64,000 nucleotides of DNA. Origin: Microbacterium foliorum. Lineage in GTDB: Bacteria; Actinomycetota; Actinomycetes; Actinomycetales; Microbacteriaceae. The notes under the pieces were generated by a model. The model saw only the letters and a list, made by a program, of their open reading frames with translations. It was not told the DNA's origin and did not search any database. Below, piece after piece: positions 36,450-45,243 of the stretch; positions within the stretch are counted from its first letter, which is position 1, and each line of letters opens with the position of its first letter. Where the stretch lies: contig NZ_CP041040.1 of assembly GCF_006385575.1 (NCBI RefSeq), positions 620,001 through 684,000 of the forward strand, read 5' to 3'. A program made the translations under genes and the position numbers.

Positions 36450-36720
36450 GGACCTCTTCTCGTATCTCGCGGTCAGCGGGGATGAACGCGCAATGGGGAT
36501 GATTGCGACGATCGCCGACCCTGCGCCACGCTACCTCGCCCATCCGACTTCGTGGGTGTCCTTGACAGCGGTCGGTCGATCGGGAAGAGGGCGGGGCAGG
36601 ATCAGTCGAGTCCGACGAAGGCATGTCGGATCATGACGGCGGCGGCGCAGCGGATCCACGGCCATCCGCCAGAAAGCACTATCCTGAAGGCCTTCCCCCG
36701 CCTGCATAGGAGCATCGTTC

Positions 36721-37761
36721 ATGCCCATCGCCGCTGATGATCCCCGCCTGACGCACGCCTACGAGGCCGCGTCCAGCCGCTACACCGACGTGCCGTTCCA
36801 GCGCGCGGGCTCGAGCGGCGTCCAGCTGCCGAAGGTGTCGCTGGGCCTCTGGCAGAACTTCGGACGCGATCGCTCGTTCGACAGCCAGCGCGAGATCGTG
36901 CTGCACGCGTTCGACCGCGGGGTCGTGCACATCGACCTCGCCAACAACTACGGCCCGCCCTACGGATCGGCCGAGTCGACGTTCGGCGCGGTGCTCGACA
37001 GCGGCCTGGCGCGCTACCGCGACGAGCTGTTCGTCACGACCAAGGCCGGCTATGACATGTGGCCGGGGCCGTTCGGCGACGGCGGCTCGCGCAAGTACCT
37101 CACGCGCTCTCTCGAGCAGAGCCTGCAGCGCATGAACACCGACTACGTCGACGTGTTCTACTCGCACCGACCCGATCCTGAGACGCCGCTCGAGGAGACG
37201 GTGACGGCGCTCGTCGACATCGTGCGCAGCGGAAAGGCGCTCTACGTCGGCATCTCGAACTACCCGGCGGAGCTCGCCCGTCAGGCCTATGAGCTGCTGG
37301 TAGACCAGGGAGTGAGGCTGCTGCTGCACCAGCCCCGGTACTCGCTGTTCGACCGCACTCCCGAGGCCGAGCTGTTCCCGGCGCTGCGCGGGCTGAAGGT
37401 CGGCAGCGCAGTGTTCTCTCCGCTCGCTCAGGGGCTGCTCACCGGCAAGTACATCGACGGCGACGTCCCCGCCGACTCGCGCGCGGCGAACAGCCATTTC
37501 CTCAACGGATCGGCCCTCACCGACAGCTACCTCGAGCGCATTCGCGGCATCGACGGCGTGGCGAAGGAGGCGGGGCTGTCGATCCCGCAGCTCGCCGTGG
37601 CGTGGGTGCTGCGCGACCCGGTGGTGACGACCGCGATCATCGGAGCCTCGCGCACCGGCCAGATCGACGACGCCGTGGCTGCGAGCCAGGTCGAGCTGTC
37701 GGATGACGTCATCGCCGCTCTCGAGGAGTTCGCCGCCGCACCCGGCACCAGCGTGGTCTGA
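36721..37761 (+). CDS. Aldo/keto reductase, YghZ-like
   Basis: This 346-residue NADPH-dependent TIM-barrel reductase has the catalytic tetrad in HIDLANNYG (Asp, Tyr), TTKAGYDMWPGP (Lys) and FYSHRPDPETP (His). GPPYGSAE and MWPGPFGDGGSRKYL are hallmarks of the YghZ/AKR14 group, which reduces L-glyceraldehyde-3-phosphate, methylglyoxal and related aldehydes. AGGAGCATCGTTC precedes the ATG. It is transcribed alone, divergent from the UvrA-like gene. Its exact substrate is not known. Confidence 0.87.
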   Translation: MPIAADDPRLTHAYEAASSRYTDVPFQRAGSSGVQLPKVSLGLWQNFGRDRSFDSQREIVLHAFDRGVVHIDLANNYGPPYGSAESTFGAVLDSGLARYRDELFVTTKAGYDMWPGPFGDGGSRKYLTRSLEQSLQRMNTDYVDVFYSHRPDPETPLEETVTALVDIVRSGKALYVGISNYPAELARQAYELLVDQGVRLLLHQPRYSLFDRTPEAELFPALRGLKVGSAVFSPLAQGLLTGKYIDGDVPADSRAANSHFLNGSALTDSYLERIRGIDGVAKEAGLSIPQLAVAWVLRDPVVTTAIIGASRTGQIDDAVAASQVELSDDVIAALEEFAAAPGTSVV

Positions 37762-37932
37762 ACACGCTCCGCGATCGGGATTCCATGCTGACGTCCTGCC
37801 CTGCACGCGCTGTCGGGCGGGCCTCCTCGGACTTTTCTGAGGCCGTCGCGTAATATTCCGGGCGCCAGCGGGTCTGGTTAGTGGAAGCCCCTGCGAACGG
37901 GAGCATCCGCAACGGATCCCGAGGAGCTTCAG

Positions 37933-38589
37933 ATGACCATCGCCCACGCCGAGCTACGGACGCACCAGTGGAGTCATCGCAGCCCCGTTCCGCTGCCCGA
38001 ACTCGCCTTCCAGCACATCCTTGCGGCGATCCTGCGGGGTGAGTACGTGTCTGGCGACCGGCTCGACACTGCGCGCTTCGCGCAGGAACTGCACATGTCG
38101 CTGAACCCGATCCGCGAAGCGATCATCCGGCTCAGGGACATCGGATTGGTGGAGGTCACGCCGGCCCGGTACACCAAGGTCGCCGACTTCAGCGCCGCCG
38201 ATTCCTGCGCTGCCCTCAGCTATGCCGGCGTCCTCGCCGGCACGGCGCTCCGCAGGGCGCTGCCGACGACCAGCGAGGGAGTGCGCTCAGAACTCGCAGC
38301 CCATGCCGAACAGATCGGCGACGCTGACGGCGCCGTCAGCCGCAACGCCGCGGTGATCGGGTTGCTCACCGCCGTGGCCGACCTCATCGAGCATCCTCGG
38401 CAGGCGATCCACCTCGTCGAGGCCACGATCCTGGTGCAGTGCGCCCTGCAGTTCTCCGGGGTCACCCGCGGTGACGGCGTGACGCAGGTGCGATCCGCCG
38501 CGACCGAAGCCGTCGCGCACGCGATGCGCGCCGCAGACCCGGACGCGGCTGAGTCAGCCGTCCGCGCACTCTTCGAGAACCTCGTCTAG
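37933..38589 (+). CDS. GntR-family transcriptional regulator
   Basis: This 218-residue DNA-binding protein has a winged helix at residues 25-90, with AFQHILAAILRGEYVSGDRLD, then LNPIREAIIRLRDIGLVEVTPARYTKV, as in GntR/FadR proteins. The C-terminal part of about 120 residues is all-helical like FCD sensor domains, but shorter and without the usual metal-binding His/Asp set that I can see. It is preceded by GAGGAGCTTCAG and a 171-bp intergenic region, and no neighbouring gene is obviously its target. Confidence 0.75.
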   Translation: MTIAHAELRTHQWSHRSPVPLPELAFQHILAAILRGEYVSGDRLDTARFAQELHMSLNPIREAIIRLRDIGLVEVTPARYTKVADFSAADSCAALSYAGVLAGTALRRALPTTSEGVRSELAAHAEQIGDADGAVSRNAAVIGLLTAVADLIEHPRQAIHLVEATILVQCALQFSGVTRGDGVTQVRSAATEAVAHAMRAADPDAAESAVRALFENLV

Positions 38590-38671
38590 TCCACGGTCTC
38601 CGTCTCGAGATCAGGGTGCTTCGCCCCCTCGATTCGGAGCCGCCTGACTGACCCGTCGATAGAGTCGATGC

Positions 38672-39646
38672 ATGGCTGCGACGAAGGTGTTGTTCATCGG
38701 TGGAACCGGAATCATCTCCTCGGCGGCGAGTGCGCTCGCCGCATCCCGAGGCATGGAGGTGACGCTGCTGAACCGCGGGCACTCGCGTCGGGAGCCCGCG
38801 GAGGGCGTCGAGGTGCTGACGGCCGACATCACGGATGCTGCCGCGGTCGACGCCGCGCTCGCCGGGCGTGAGTTCGACGTCGTCGCCGACATGATCGCGT
38901 TCACGCCCGATCAGGTGCAGCGCGACATCGACCGCTTCGAGGGCCGCACGGGGCAGTACGTCTTCATCAGCTCGGCATCCGCATACCAGAAGCCGGTCGC
39001 GCGTCTGCCGATCACCGAGTCGACGCCGCTGCGCAACCCGCACTGGCAGTACTCGCGAGACAAGATCGCGTGTGAAGATCTGCTCACCGCCGCCTATCGC
39101 GAGCGTGGATTCCCGGTCACGGTGCTGCGCCCCTCGCACACCTATGACAGATGGACGATCCCGGCCTTCGGTGGATGGACGGCGATCGACCGCATCCGCC
39201 GTGGCGAGGAGATCATCGTGCACGGAGACGGCACGTCTCTGTGGACCCTCACCCACTCGAGCGACTTCGCGGTCGGGTTCGCCGGCCTGCTCGGAAATCC
39301 GCTCGCCTATGGCGACACGTTCCAGATCACCAGCGACTTCGTCTACACGTGGAACGAGATCTACTCGATCCTCGGGCATGCTGCGGGTGCGGAGCCGAAG
39401 ATCCGTTACGCGACGAGCGCGGCGATCGAGGATGCTGCGCCCGAGCGCGCCGGTCAGCTCACGGGCGACATGGCGCACTCGGTCGTGTTCGACAACACGA
39501 AGATCCGCCGGGTCGTGCCCGACTTCAACCCGGTGGTGCCTCTGCACACGGCGGCGCGAGAGATCATCGAGTGGCACGACGCGAACCCCGACCTGCAGCG
39601 CGTCGACCCCGCCGTGAACGCCCTGTTCGACGGCCTGCTCGCCTGA
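38672..39646 (+). CDS. NAD-dependent epimerase/dehydratase (extended SDR)
   Basis: This 324-residue Rossmann protein has the cofactor motif VLFIGGTGIISSA at the N-terminus and VFISSASAYQKP as the catalytic serine region. YSRDK near residue 130 is the YxxxK pair. The C-terminal half has the variable substrate domain of nucleotide-sugar epimerases. SDRs of this type act on sugars or sugar nucleotides; the substrate is unknown. It ends 7 bp from the convergent VOC gene. Confidence 0.78.
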   Translation: MAATKVLFIGGTGIISSAASALAASRGMEVTLLNRGHSRREPAEGVEVLTADITDAAAVDAALAGREFDVVADMIAFTPDQVQRDIDRFEGRTGQYVFISSASAYQKPVARLPITESTPLRNPHWQYSRDKIACEDLLTAAYRERGFPVTVLRPSHTYDRWTIPAFGGWTAIDRIRRGEEIIVHGDGTSLWTLTHSSDFAVGFAGLLGNPLAYGDTFQITSDFVYTWNEIYSILGHAAGAEPKIRYATSAAIEDAAPERAGQLTGDMAHSVVFDNTKIRRVVPDFNPVVPLHTAAREIIEWHDANPDLQRVDPAVNALFDGLLA

Positions 39647-39653
39647 CGCAGGA

Positions 39654-40049
39654 TCAGCCGGCGGCGAGCACGGCGAGCACGTTGCCTGCCGGGTCTGTGA
39701 ACCAGGCGATATCGGGCCCGCGATCGGGGCCGCCCCGAAGGATGCCTTTGTCGTCGGTGTCGAACTCCGAGTCGTCGTAGATCTTCGTCAGGACTCCGCG
39801 CCCGTTGAGCTCATCGACCGCGGCGTCGATGTCGTCCACCGGGAAGTTGAGGATCGTGAAGCTCGCGGGCTCATGATTCGGCTTGGCGTAGACGAGGATC
39901 GACCCGCCGTCGGGCAGGCTGATGTCGAGAAACCCCATGGCGTTCGTTGTGACGTTCATGCCCAGGGTGTCGCCGTAGAAGGAGCGGGCGGCGTCGATGT
40001 CGTCGACGCTGAATCCGCTGAACGCGTGTGCTGTCTGAAAGGCGGTCAT
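39654..40049 (-). CDS. VOC/glyoxalase-fold protein
   Basis: This small 131-residue cytoplasmic protein has the vicinal-oxygen-chelate fold: FSVDDIDAARSFYGDTLGMNV opens the first beta-alpha-beta-beta-beta unit and FPVDDIDAAVDELNGRG the second, ending in WFTDPAGNVLAVLA. The expected metal ligands are partly replaced, so catalysis is uncertain; a binding or resistance role is possible. The ATG at 40049 is chosen as it starts right before the fold. Confidence 0.75.
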   Translation of the reverse strand: MTAFQTAHAFSGFSVDDIDAARSFYGDTLGMNVTTNAMGFLDISLPDGGSILVYAKPNHEPASFTILNFPVDDIDAAVDELNGRGVLTKIYDDSEFDTDDKGILRGGPDRGPDIAWFTDPAGNVLAVLAAG

Positions 40050-40089
40050 GCGTTCAGCATGCGCCGCTCGCCGCGAGGTGTCCAGACCC

Positions 40090-41025
40090 CTATGGGTGCA
40101 CCTGGTTGACGAGACCGTCGCCGGCGAGCAGGCGGGTGACGTTGTCATCGAGCAGGCGTGCCGCACCCACGGGCCGGTTGCCGGCGATGTGCGGGGTGAT
40201 GAGCAGGTTCGGTGCGTCCCACAGCGGATCGGATGCCGCGAGTGGCTCGGACTTCGCGACGTCGATCGCCGCGGCGCGCAGCTGCCCTGACTCGAGCGCT
40301 GCGATCAAGGCGCCCTCATCGACCGTCGCACCCCGGCCGACGTTCACGAACACGGCGCCGTTCTTGAGTGCTGCGAACACCCCGGCATCGAACAGATCCG
40401 TGGTCTCGGCGGTGGCGGGCAGGATCGACACCAGCACGTCGGTGTCTGACAGCACGTCGGCCGCATCGGCATCCGCATGCACCTCGAAGCCCGACCGCTC
40501 GCCGGCGGTGCGCGCGATGCCCTGCACCTCGGCGCCGAGTGCGGTGAGCGATGGCGCGAGCGTCGAAGCGATCGATCCGAAGCCCCAGATGGTCACGCGA
40601 GCACCGGAGAGCGTGTGCAGCGTGCGGGTCCCGGCAGCGCTCTGCTCGTCGTTGAACTCCTCGTCCCAGCGGTGCTCGCGCTGGGCATCGCGCAGCCGGT
40701 CGAGTCGGCGCACCGCGCTCAGGATCAGCGCCAGGGCGTGCTCGGCGACGGGACCGTCGTGCAGCGAGCGACCCGAGCAGATGCGCACGTCCGCCGCGAA
40801 CCCGGCGTTCAGAACGGCGTCAGCTCCCGAGGCGAGCGCCTGCACCAGCTGCAGCCGGGGGAGTGTTCGGGCTGCGTCCTGCAGCCACGACGACGAGTTG
40901 TGCCAGACGACCAGCACCTCGGCGTCGCGGTGCTCCTCGGGGATGTCCGCGTCGATGTCGTAGACGACGGTGTCGACGTCGGCGGTCAGCGGCAGCTCGA
41001 TGGTGTTCGGGATCAGGATCTTCAT
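40090..41025 (-). CDS. D-2-hydroxyacid dehydrogenase
   Basis: This 311-residue NAD(P)-dependent dehydrogenase has the cofactor motif VTIWGFGSIASTLAPSL and the catalytic Arg in FVNVGRGATVDE. The Glu of AKSEPL and the His of LITPHIAGN complete the active site. It belongs to the phosphoglycerate/glyoxylate reductase superfamily and probably handles a sugar-derived hydroxy acid. It follows the LacI gene by 22 bp on the same strand, so both are likely co-transcribed and part of a sugar-acid module with the divergent oxidoreductases. Confidence 0.85.
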   Translation of the reverse strand: MKILIPNTIELPLTADVDTVVYDIDADIPEEHRDAEVLVVWHNSSSWLQDAARTLPRLQLVQALASGADAVLNAGFAADVRICSGRSLHDGPVAEHALALILSAVRRLDRLRDAQREHRWDEEFNDEQSAAGTRTLHTLSGARVTIWGFGSIASTLAPSLTALGAEVQGIARTAGERSGFEVHADADAADVLSDTDVLVSILPATAETTDLFDAGVFAALKNGAVFVNVGRGATVDEGALIAALESGQLRAAAIDVAKSEPLAASDPLWDAPNLLITPHIAGNRPVGAARLLDDNVTRLLAGDGLVNQVHP

Positions 41026-41047
41026 GTGCGTCTCCAGTTCACGGCGG

Positions 41048-42064
41048 TCAGCGGGGGGATTCGGTCGACTCGCGCCAGATCACGGTGAGCAGGTCGTCGG
41101 GTTTGGTCGGCGGCTCTCCACCTCGCACGGCGGCGATGAGGCGGTGCATCGAGTAGGCCCCCAGTCTCTCGCGGTCCTGCGAGACGCTGGTGAGCGAGGG
41201 CACGAGGAACGCGCTCTGGGGGTGGTCGTCCCACCCGGTCACGGCGACGTCGTCTGGCAGCTTCCATCCGCGCCTGGTCGCCGCGCGGATGGCGCCCGTC
41301 GCGACGACGTCGTTCGCCGCTATCACCGCGAGGGGCGGTGCGTCCGAGGAGAGCCCCTCGACGGCGGCCTCACCCGAGCGACCGCTCCAGTCGCCGTCGA
41401 TCACGCCGATCGACTCGAGGCCGAGTCGTGCCACGGCATCGAGGTATGCCCGCCGTCGAGACTGCGCGGAGGGGAAATCTGGCGGGCCGGCGATATGCAG
41501 GAACCGCCGATGGCCTTGCGCCGCGAGGCGTTCGATCATCTCGGCGACGGGCCGCGCGTCTGTCAACGCCCCGGCCATGTGCATCGCGTCGTCGAATTCG
41601 CCGACGGAGACGACGACGGTGCCGAGCGTCGGCTCGTCAGCTGTGTCGCCTGTGGCCCTGTCTGCGGTCGCGGCGCCCGGGAGCGGAGTGAACGACAGGA
41701 TCCCCTCGTACTGCCCCGAGTCCCTGACTTCGGCGAAGCGCGCCTCTCGCTCGTCAGGTTCCTGCGGCAGGCTCACCACCTCGACGACGTACCCCTCGTC
41801 TCGTGCGGCCGAGATCGCACCCGACAGCAGGGTGAGCGGGTTCATCGTTGCGATCGGCACCACGACCGCGAGTCGCCCGGTGCGGTGGGTGCGCATGGAT
41901 CGGGCGGCGAGATTCGGTCGGTAGTTCAGCTCGGCCGCAGCCCGCAGCACCTTCTCGCGGGTGGCCTCCGAGATTCCGGCGCGCCCCGTGAAGACGAAGG
42001 ACACCGTCGACTGCGACACTCCGGCGAGGTGTGCGACGTCATGGCTCGTTGGCCGTTTCTCCAT
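41048..42064 (-). CDS. LacI-family transcriptional regulator
   Basis: This 338-residue repressor has the HTH TSHDVAHLAGVSQSTVSFVFTGR at residues 6-28, followed by NYRPNLAARSMR as hinge helix and a sugar-binding-protein-like sensor domain. It is divergent from the oxidoreductase/cupin operon, and the 100-bp gap holds AT-rich palindromes that fit a LacI dimer. This makes it the likely local repressor. It differs clearly from the LacI protein at 24768, especially in the recognition helix. Confidence 0.87.
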   Translation of the reverse strand: MEKRPTSHDVAHLAGVSQSTVSFVFTGRAGISEATREKVLRAAAELNYRPNLAARSMRTHRTGRLAVVVPIATMNPLTLLSGAISAARDEGYVVEVVSLPQEPDEREARFAEVRDSGQYEGILSFTPLPGAATADRATGDTADEPTLGTVVVSVGEFDDAMHMAGALTDARPVAEMIERLAAQGHRRFLHIAGPPDFPSAQSRRRAYLDAVARLGLESIGVIDGDWSGRSGEAAVEGLSSDAPPLAVIAANDVVATGAIRAATRRGWKLPDDVAVTGWDDHPQSAFLVPSLTSVSQDRERLGAYSMHRLIAAVRGGEPPTKPDDLLTVIWRESTESPR

Positions 42065-42084
42065 GGCATCCGTCCTCTCGGGGG

Positions 42085-42141
42085 TTGACGTGACCGGTGC
42101 GCTTCTCGATAGTATCTACTACGTCTTAGTAATACGTAGTA
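42085..42141 (+). promoter_or_regulatory. Promoter with two tandem operator-like palindromes
   Basis: TTGACG (42085-42090) and GATAGT (42108-42113) are 17 bp apart. Just downstream lie TACTACGTCTTA (42117-42128) and TAATACGTAGTA (42130-42141), both CG-centred imperfect palindromes 13 bp apart; ACTACGT and ACGTAGT also form an inverted pair. They cover the expected start site of the oxidoreductase operon. Confidence 0.55.
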
Positions 42142-42164
42142 ATACCTCATCGAGGAGGCAACGA

Positions 42165-43295
42165 ATGCTCAGGATCGGCATCATCGGCACCGGCGGGATC
42201 GCCGACGCGCACATCAGCGGATACCTCGCGTTCCCCGACGAGTGCGAGGTGGTGGCGCTCGCCGACGTGATCACGGGCCGGGCGGCGCAGAAGGCCGAGG
42301 CCTTCGGGCTCACGGATGCGGCGGCATTCGACGATCCGCTCGAGATGATCGCCCGCGGCGGCCTCGACATCGTGAGCATCGCGACCCCTCCGTCGACGCA
42401 CGCGTCGCTGGCGATCGCCGCCCTCGACGCGGGGATCCACGTGCTCGTCGAGAAGCCGATGGCACCCTCTCTCGAAGAGTGCGATGCGATGCTGGCCGCC
42501 CAGGAGCGCTCGGGCAGACTGCTCTCGGTCGTCGCACAGAACCGGTTCCGCGACGACCTCGCCGCTCTGAAAGACGTCGTCGACTCAGGTCTGCTCGGCT
42601 CGATCTCGCACGTGCGCGTCGACTCGGCGTGGTGGCGCGGACTGCCCTACTACGACCTCTGGTGGCGCGGCACGTGGGAGAAGGAGGGAGGCGGATGCAC
42701 ACTGAATCACGCCATCCACCACATCGACCTGCTGCTGTGGCTGCTGGGGAGTCCGACCGAGATCACCGCCATGCTCGCCAACGCGCAGCACGACAACGCC
42801 GAGGTGGAGGATCTCTCGGTTGCGATCTTCCGGTACGACCGCGGGCTCGCCCAGCTGACCAGCTCGGTGGTGCATCACGGTGAGGAGCAGGCGATCGTGA
42901 TCCAGGGCGCGGATGCGCGGGTGTCGCAGCCGTTCTCCGTCGTCGCAGAGCAGTCCAGACGCGACGGATTCCCCGAAGACGGGGGAGCGCCCGATGTCGT
43001 GGCGCGCATCGAGGCTCTCGTCGCCGGCCGCACGCCGCTCGCGCACCTCGGCCACGAGGGTCAGATCGGCGATCTGATGGCGGCGATCCGCGACAGCCGC
43101 CCGCCGATCGCCGGGGGTCACGACGGCCGCAACGCGGTCGAGGTGGTCACCGCCATCTACAAAGCGGGGTTCGAGCGCCAGCTCGTATCACTGCCGATCG
43201 CGGCGTCGGACCCGTACTACCGAGCCGGGCAGCTCGTGGCGCACGCTCCGCACTTCTTCGAGAAGACCTCGTCGCTGGTGGAGGCGGCATCGTGA
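42165..43295 (+). CDS. Gfo/Idh/MocA oxidoreductase
   Basis: This 376-residue NAD(P)-dependent dehydrogenase begins IGIIGTGGIADAHISGYL, the Rossmann signature, and has LVEKPMAPS near residue 100 with the EKP lysine. GGGCTLNHAIHHIDLLLWLLG carries the substrate-site histidines. The ATG is preceded by CGAGGAGGCAACGA. It is the first gene of a three-gene operon, overlapping the cupin gene by 4 bp (GTGA). It resembles its operon partner at 44035 only in fold. The substrate is unknown; inositol- or sugar-acid-like compounds are usual. Confidence 0.85.
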   Translation: MLRIGIIGTGGIADAHISGYLAFPDECEVVALADVITGRAAQKAEAFGLTDAAAFDDPLEMIARGGLDIVSIATPPSTHASLAIAALDAGIHVLVEKPMAPSLEECDAMLAAQERSGRLLSVVAQNRFRDDLAALKDVVDSGLLGSISHVRVDSAWWRGLPYYDLWWRGTWEKEGGGCTLNHAIHHIDLLLWLLGSPTEITAMLANAQHDNAEVEDLSVAIFRYDRGLAQLTSSVVHHGEEQAIVIQGADARVSQPFSVVAEQSRRDGFPEDGGAPDVVARIEALVAGRTPLAHLGHEGQIGDLMAAIRDSRPPIAGGHDGRNAVEVVTAIYKAGFERQLVSLPIAASDPYYRAGQLVAHAPHFFEKTSSLVEAAS

Positions 43296-44038
43296 CCGCA
43301 TCCTCGTTCCCGGGGGGCACCTCGCTGTCGCATCTCGACGTCTACACTGACCCCGCGCCCGACGGCATCTGCGGCGGCAGCCCCCACATGCACCTCGTCT
43401 CGACCGAGGCCTACGTCGTGATCTCAGGTGACGGCGCCCTGCAGACGATCGACGGCGACGGATTCCGTGAGACGCCGCTGTCTGCCGGGTCGGTCGTGTG
43501 GTTCACCCCCGGCACCATCCACCGCGCCGTGAACCGCGGCGAGCTGCGAGTCGTCGTGCTGATGAGCAACGCCGGGCTCCCGGAGGCGGGCGATGCGGTG
43601 CTGACCTTCCCCGCCGACGTCGTGAACGACCCTGACGCGTATGCCGCAGCGGTGTCACTCGGAGACGACCCCGCCGAACGCGCGGCACGAGCCGGACGGC
43701 GACGCGACCTCGCGGTGACGGGGTTCGAGTCGCTGCGGGATGCCGTGGCCGCCGGCGACCGCACCGCGCTCGCCGCATTCCACACCGCTGCCGCAGCGCT
43801 CGTGCGCGACCGAGCCCAGACATGGCCCGACCTGGTGCGAGAGCGACCGCTGGCGCAGGCCGAGCACTCGCTCGCGCTCGCCGAAGCCGTCGCATCCGGC
43901 TCTGTGACCCACCTGGCCGAGGCCCGCGTGCACCGGGCCGTACCCTCGGTGGGAGAGCGCGGATTCGGCATGTGCGGACGCCTGCGCACCTATGACGTGA
44001 ACGATGATGACGTGAACGATGAGGAGACCTCGCGATGA
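43292..44038 (+). CDS. Cupin-domain protein
   Basis: This 248-residue protein has an N-terminal cupin barrel (about residues 10-100) with the metal-binding pattern PHMHLVSTEAYVVISGDG and WFTPGTIHRAVNRGELRVVVLMSN. The remaining 130 residues are helical and of no recognised family. It lies between two oxidoreductase genes with 4-bp overlaps on both sides, so it probably acts on the same sugar or sugar acid, for example as an isomerase. The GTG start is set by the overlap. Confidence 0.75.
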   Translation: MTASSFPGGTSLSHLDVYTDPAPDGICGGSPHMHLVSTEAYVVISGDGALQTIDGDGFRETPLSAGSVVWFTPGTIHRAVNRGELRVVVLMSNAGLPEAGDAVLTFPADVVNDPDAYAAAVSLGDDPAERAARAGRRRDLAVTGFESLRDAVAAGDRTALAAFHTAAAALVRDRAQTWPDLVRERPLAQAEHSLALAEAVASGSVTHLAEARVHRAVPSVGERGFGMCGRLRTYDVNDDDVNDEETSR

Positions 44039-45096
44039 CCCGCACCTACACCTTCGATGCGCTGCCGGAGCCGGTCGTGGGCCCCGGTGAGTTCGTGTTC
44101 GCCGCGGTGGGGCTCGACCACGGCCACATCGTCGGAATGGTCGAGCAGCTCATCGATGCGGGCGCCACTCTGTCGCTCGTCCACGACCCGGACCCTGCGA
44201 AGCTCGCCGACTTCGTCGAGCGGTTCCCGCAGGCGCGGGCGGCCGCCAGCGAGCAGGAGGTGCTCGACGACCCGCATGTGCGACTCGTCGCGAGCGCCTC
44301 GATCGCCAACCAGCGGGCTCGGCTCGGTGTCCGCGTGCTCGACGCCGGCAAGGACTTCTTCGCCGACAAGCCCGCGATCACGACGATGGACGACCTCACC
44401 GCGGCCCGCGAGGCCGTCGCTCGCACCGGGCAGAAGTTCGCCGTCTACTACGGCGAGCGGGTGCATTCCGAGGCGGCGATCCTCGCCGGCCAGCTGATCG
44501 ACCAGGGCGCGATCGGAACCGTGCTGCAGGTCGCATCGTTCGGCCCTCATCGCATCGGCACCGGACGCCCCGACTGGTTCTACGACCCCGAGCAGTACGG
44601 CGGGATCATCTGCGACATCGGCAGTCACAACTTCGAGCAGATGCTCTATTACACGGGTGCGACCGCCGGGGAGGTCGTCAGCTCGACGGTCGCGAACTAC
44701 GCGCACCGTGAGACTCCGGGGCTGCAGGACTTCGGCGACGCCCACGTGGTGCTCGACAACGGCACGACCGGGTACGTGCGCGTGGACTGGTTCACCCCGG
44801 CAGGGCTCGACGTCTTCGGCGACGGGCGCACCGTGCTGCTCGGCACCGACGGCTACATCGAGCTGCGCAAGTACACCGACATCACGACCGACAACGGCGG
44901 CGGTCAGGTGCTGCTCGTCAACCAGGACGGACAGTTCCGGTTCGACGCGACGGGCAAGACGGGGTTCCCGTTCTTCGGTCAGCTGATCCGCGATTGCCTC
45001 GACCGCACCGAGCACGCGATGACGCAGCAGCACGCCTTCACCGCGGCCGAGCTGAGCATCATCGCGCAGCGCGACGCTCGGGTGCTCGCCGGCTGA
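44035..45096 (+). CDS. Gfo/Idh/MocA oxidoreductase
   Basis: This 353-residue dehydrogenase lacks the usual GxGxxG opening and instead begins with an extra 20-residue segment followed by VFAAVGLDHGHIVGMVEQLIDAGA. FADKPAITTMDDL replaces the EKP motif with DKP. IICDIGSHNFEQMLYYTG holds the C-terminal active-site histidine. It belongs to a branch often linked to inositol or glycoside metabolism. It overlaps the cupin gene by 4 bp and is the last gene before a strong hairpin. Confidence 0.82.
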   Translation: MTRTYTFDALPEPVVGPGEFVFAAVGLDHGHIVGMVEQLIDAGATLSLVHDPDPAKLADFVERFPQARAAASEQEVLDDPHVRLVASASIANQRARLGVRVLDAGKDFFADKPAITTMDDLTAAREAVARTGQKFAVYYGERVHSEAAILAGQLIDQGAIGTVLQVASFGPHRIGTGRPDWFYDPEQYGGIICDIGSHNFEQMLYYTGATAGEVVSSTVANYAHRETPGLQDFGDAHVVLDNGTTGYVRVDWFTPAGLDVFGDGRTVLLGTDGYIELRKYTDITTDNGGGQVLLVNQDGQFRFDATGKTGFPFFGQLIRDCLDRTEHAMTQQHAFTAAELSIIAQRDARVLAG

Positions 45097-45153
45097 CGGC
45101 TTCCGCCTTCGGCATCCGCCTCCACCTCGCTCATCACCTCTTCGGGAGGAGGA

Positions 45154-45202
45154 CTGCGCTTCGGGAGGACGGATGCCGTGCATCGCTCCTCCCGAAGCGC
45201 AG
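45154..45202. terminator. Bidirectional terminator between oxidoreductase operon and xylB
   Basis: A 16-bp perfect stem (45154-45169 with 45187-45202) encloses a 17-nt loop that itself contains ATGC and GCAT. The stem motif TTCGGGAGGA occurs also at 45141-45150. It lies between the convergent stops at 45096 and 45244. Confidence 0.75.
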
Positions 45203-45243
45203 ATCCCCTCCCGAGGGCATGTGTGTCCGGGGCGCGCGCGAAC

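Noticed and set aside
42165..45096. A complete inositol catabolic operon
   Set aside because: Two Gfo/Idh/MocA proteins and a cupin are present, but no iolB, iolC, iolD or iolE type gene, so the substrate is left open.
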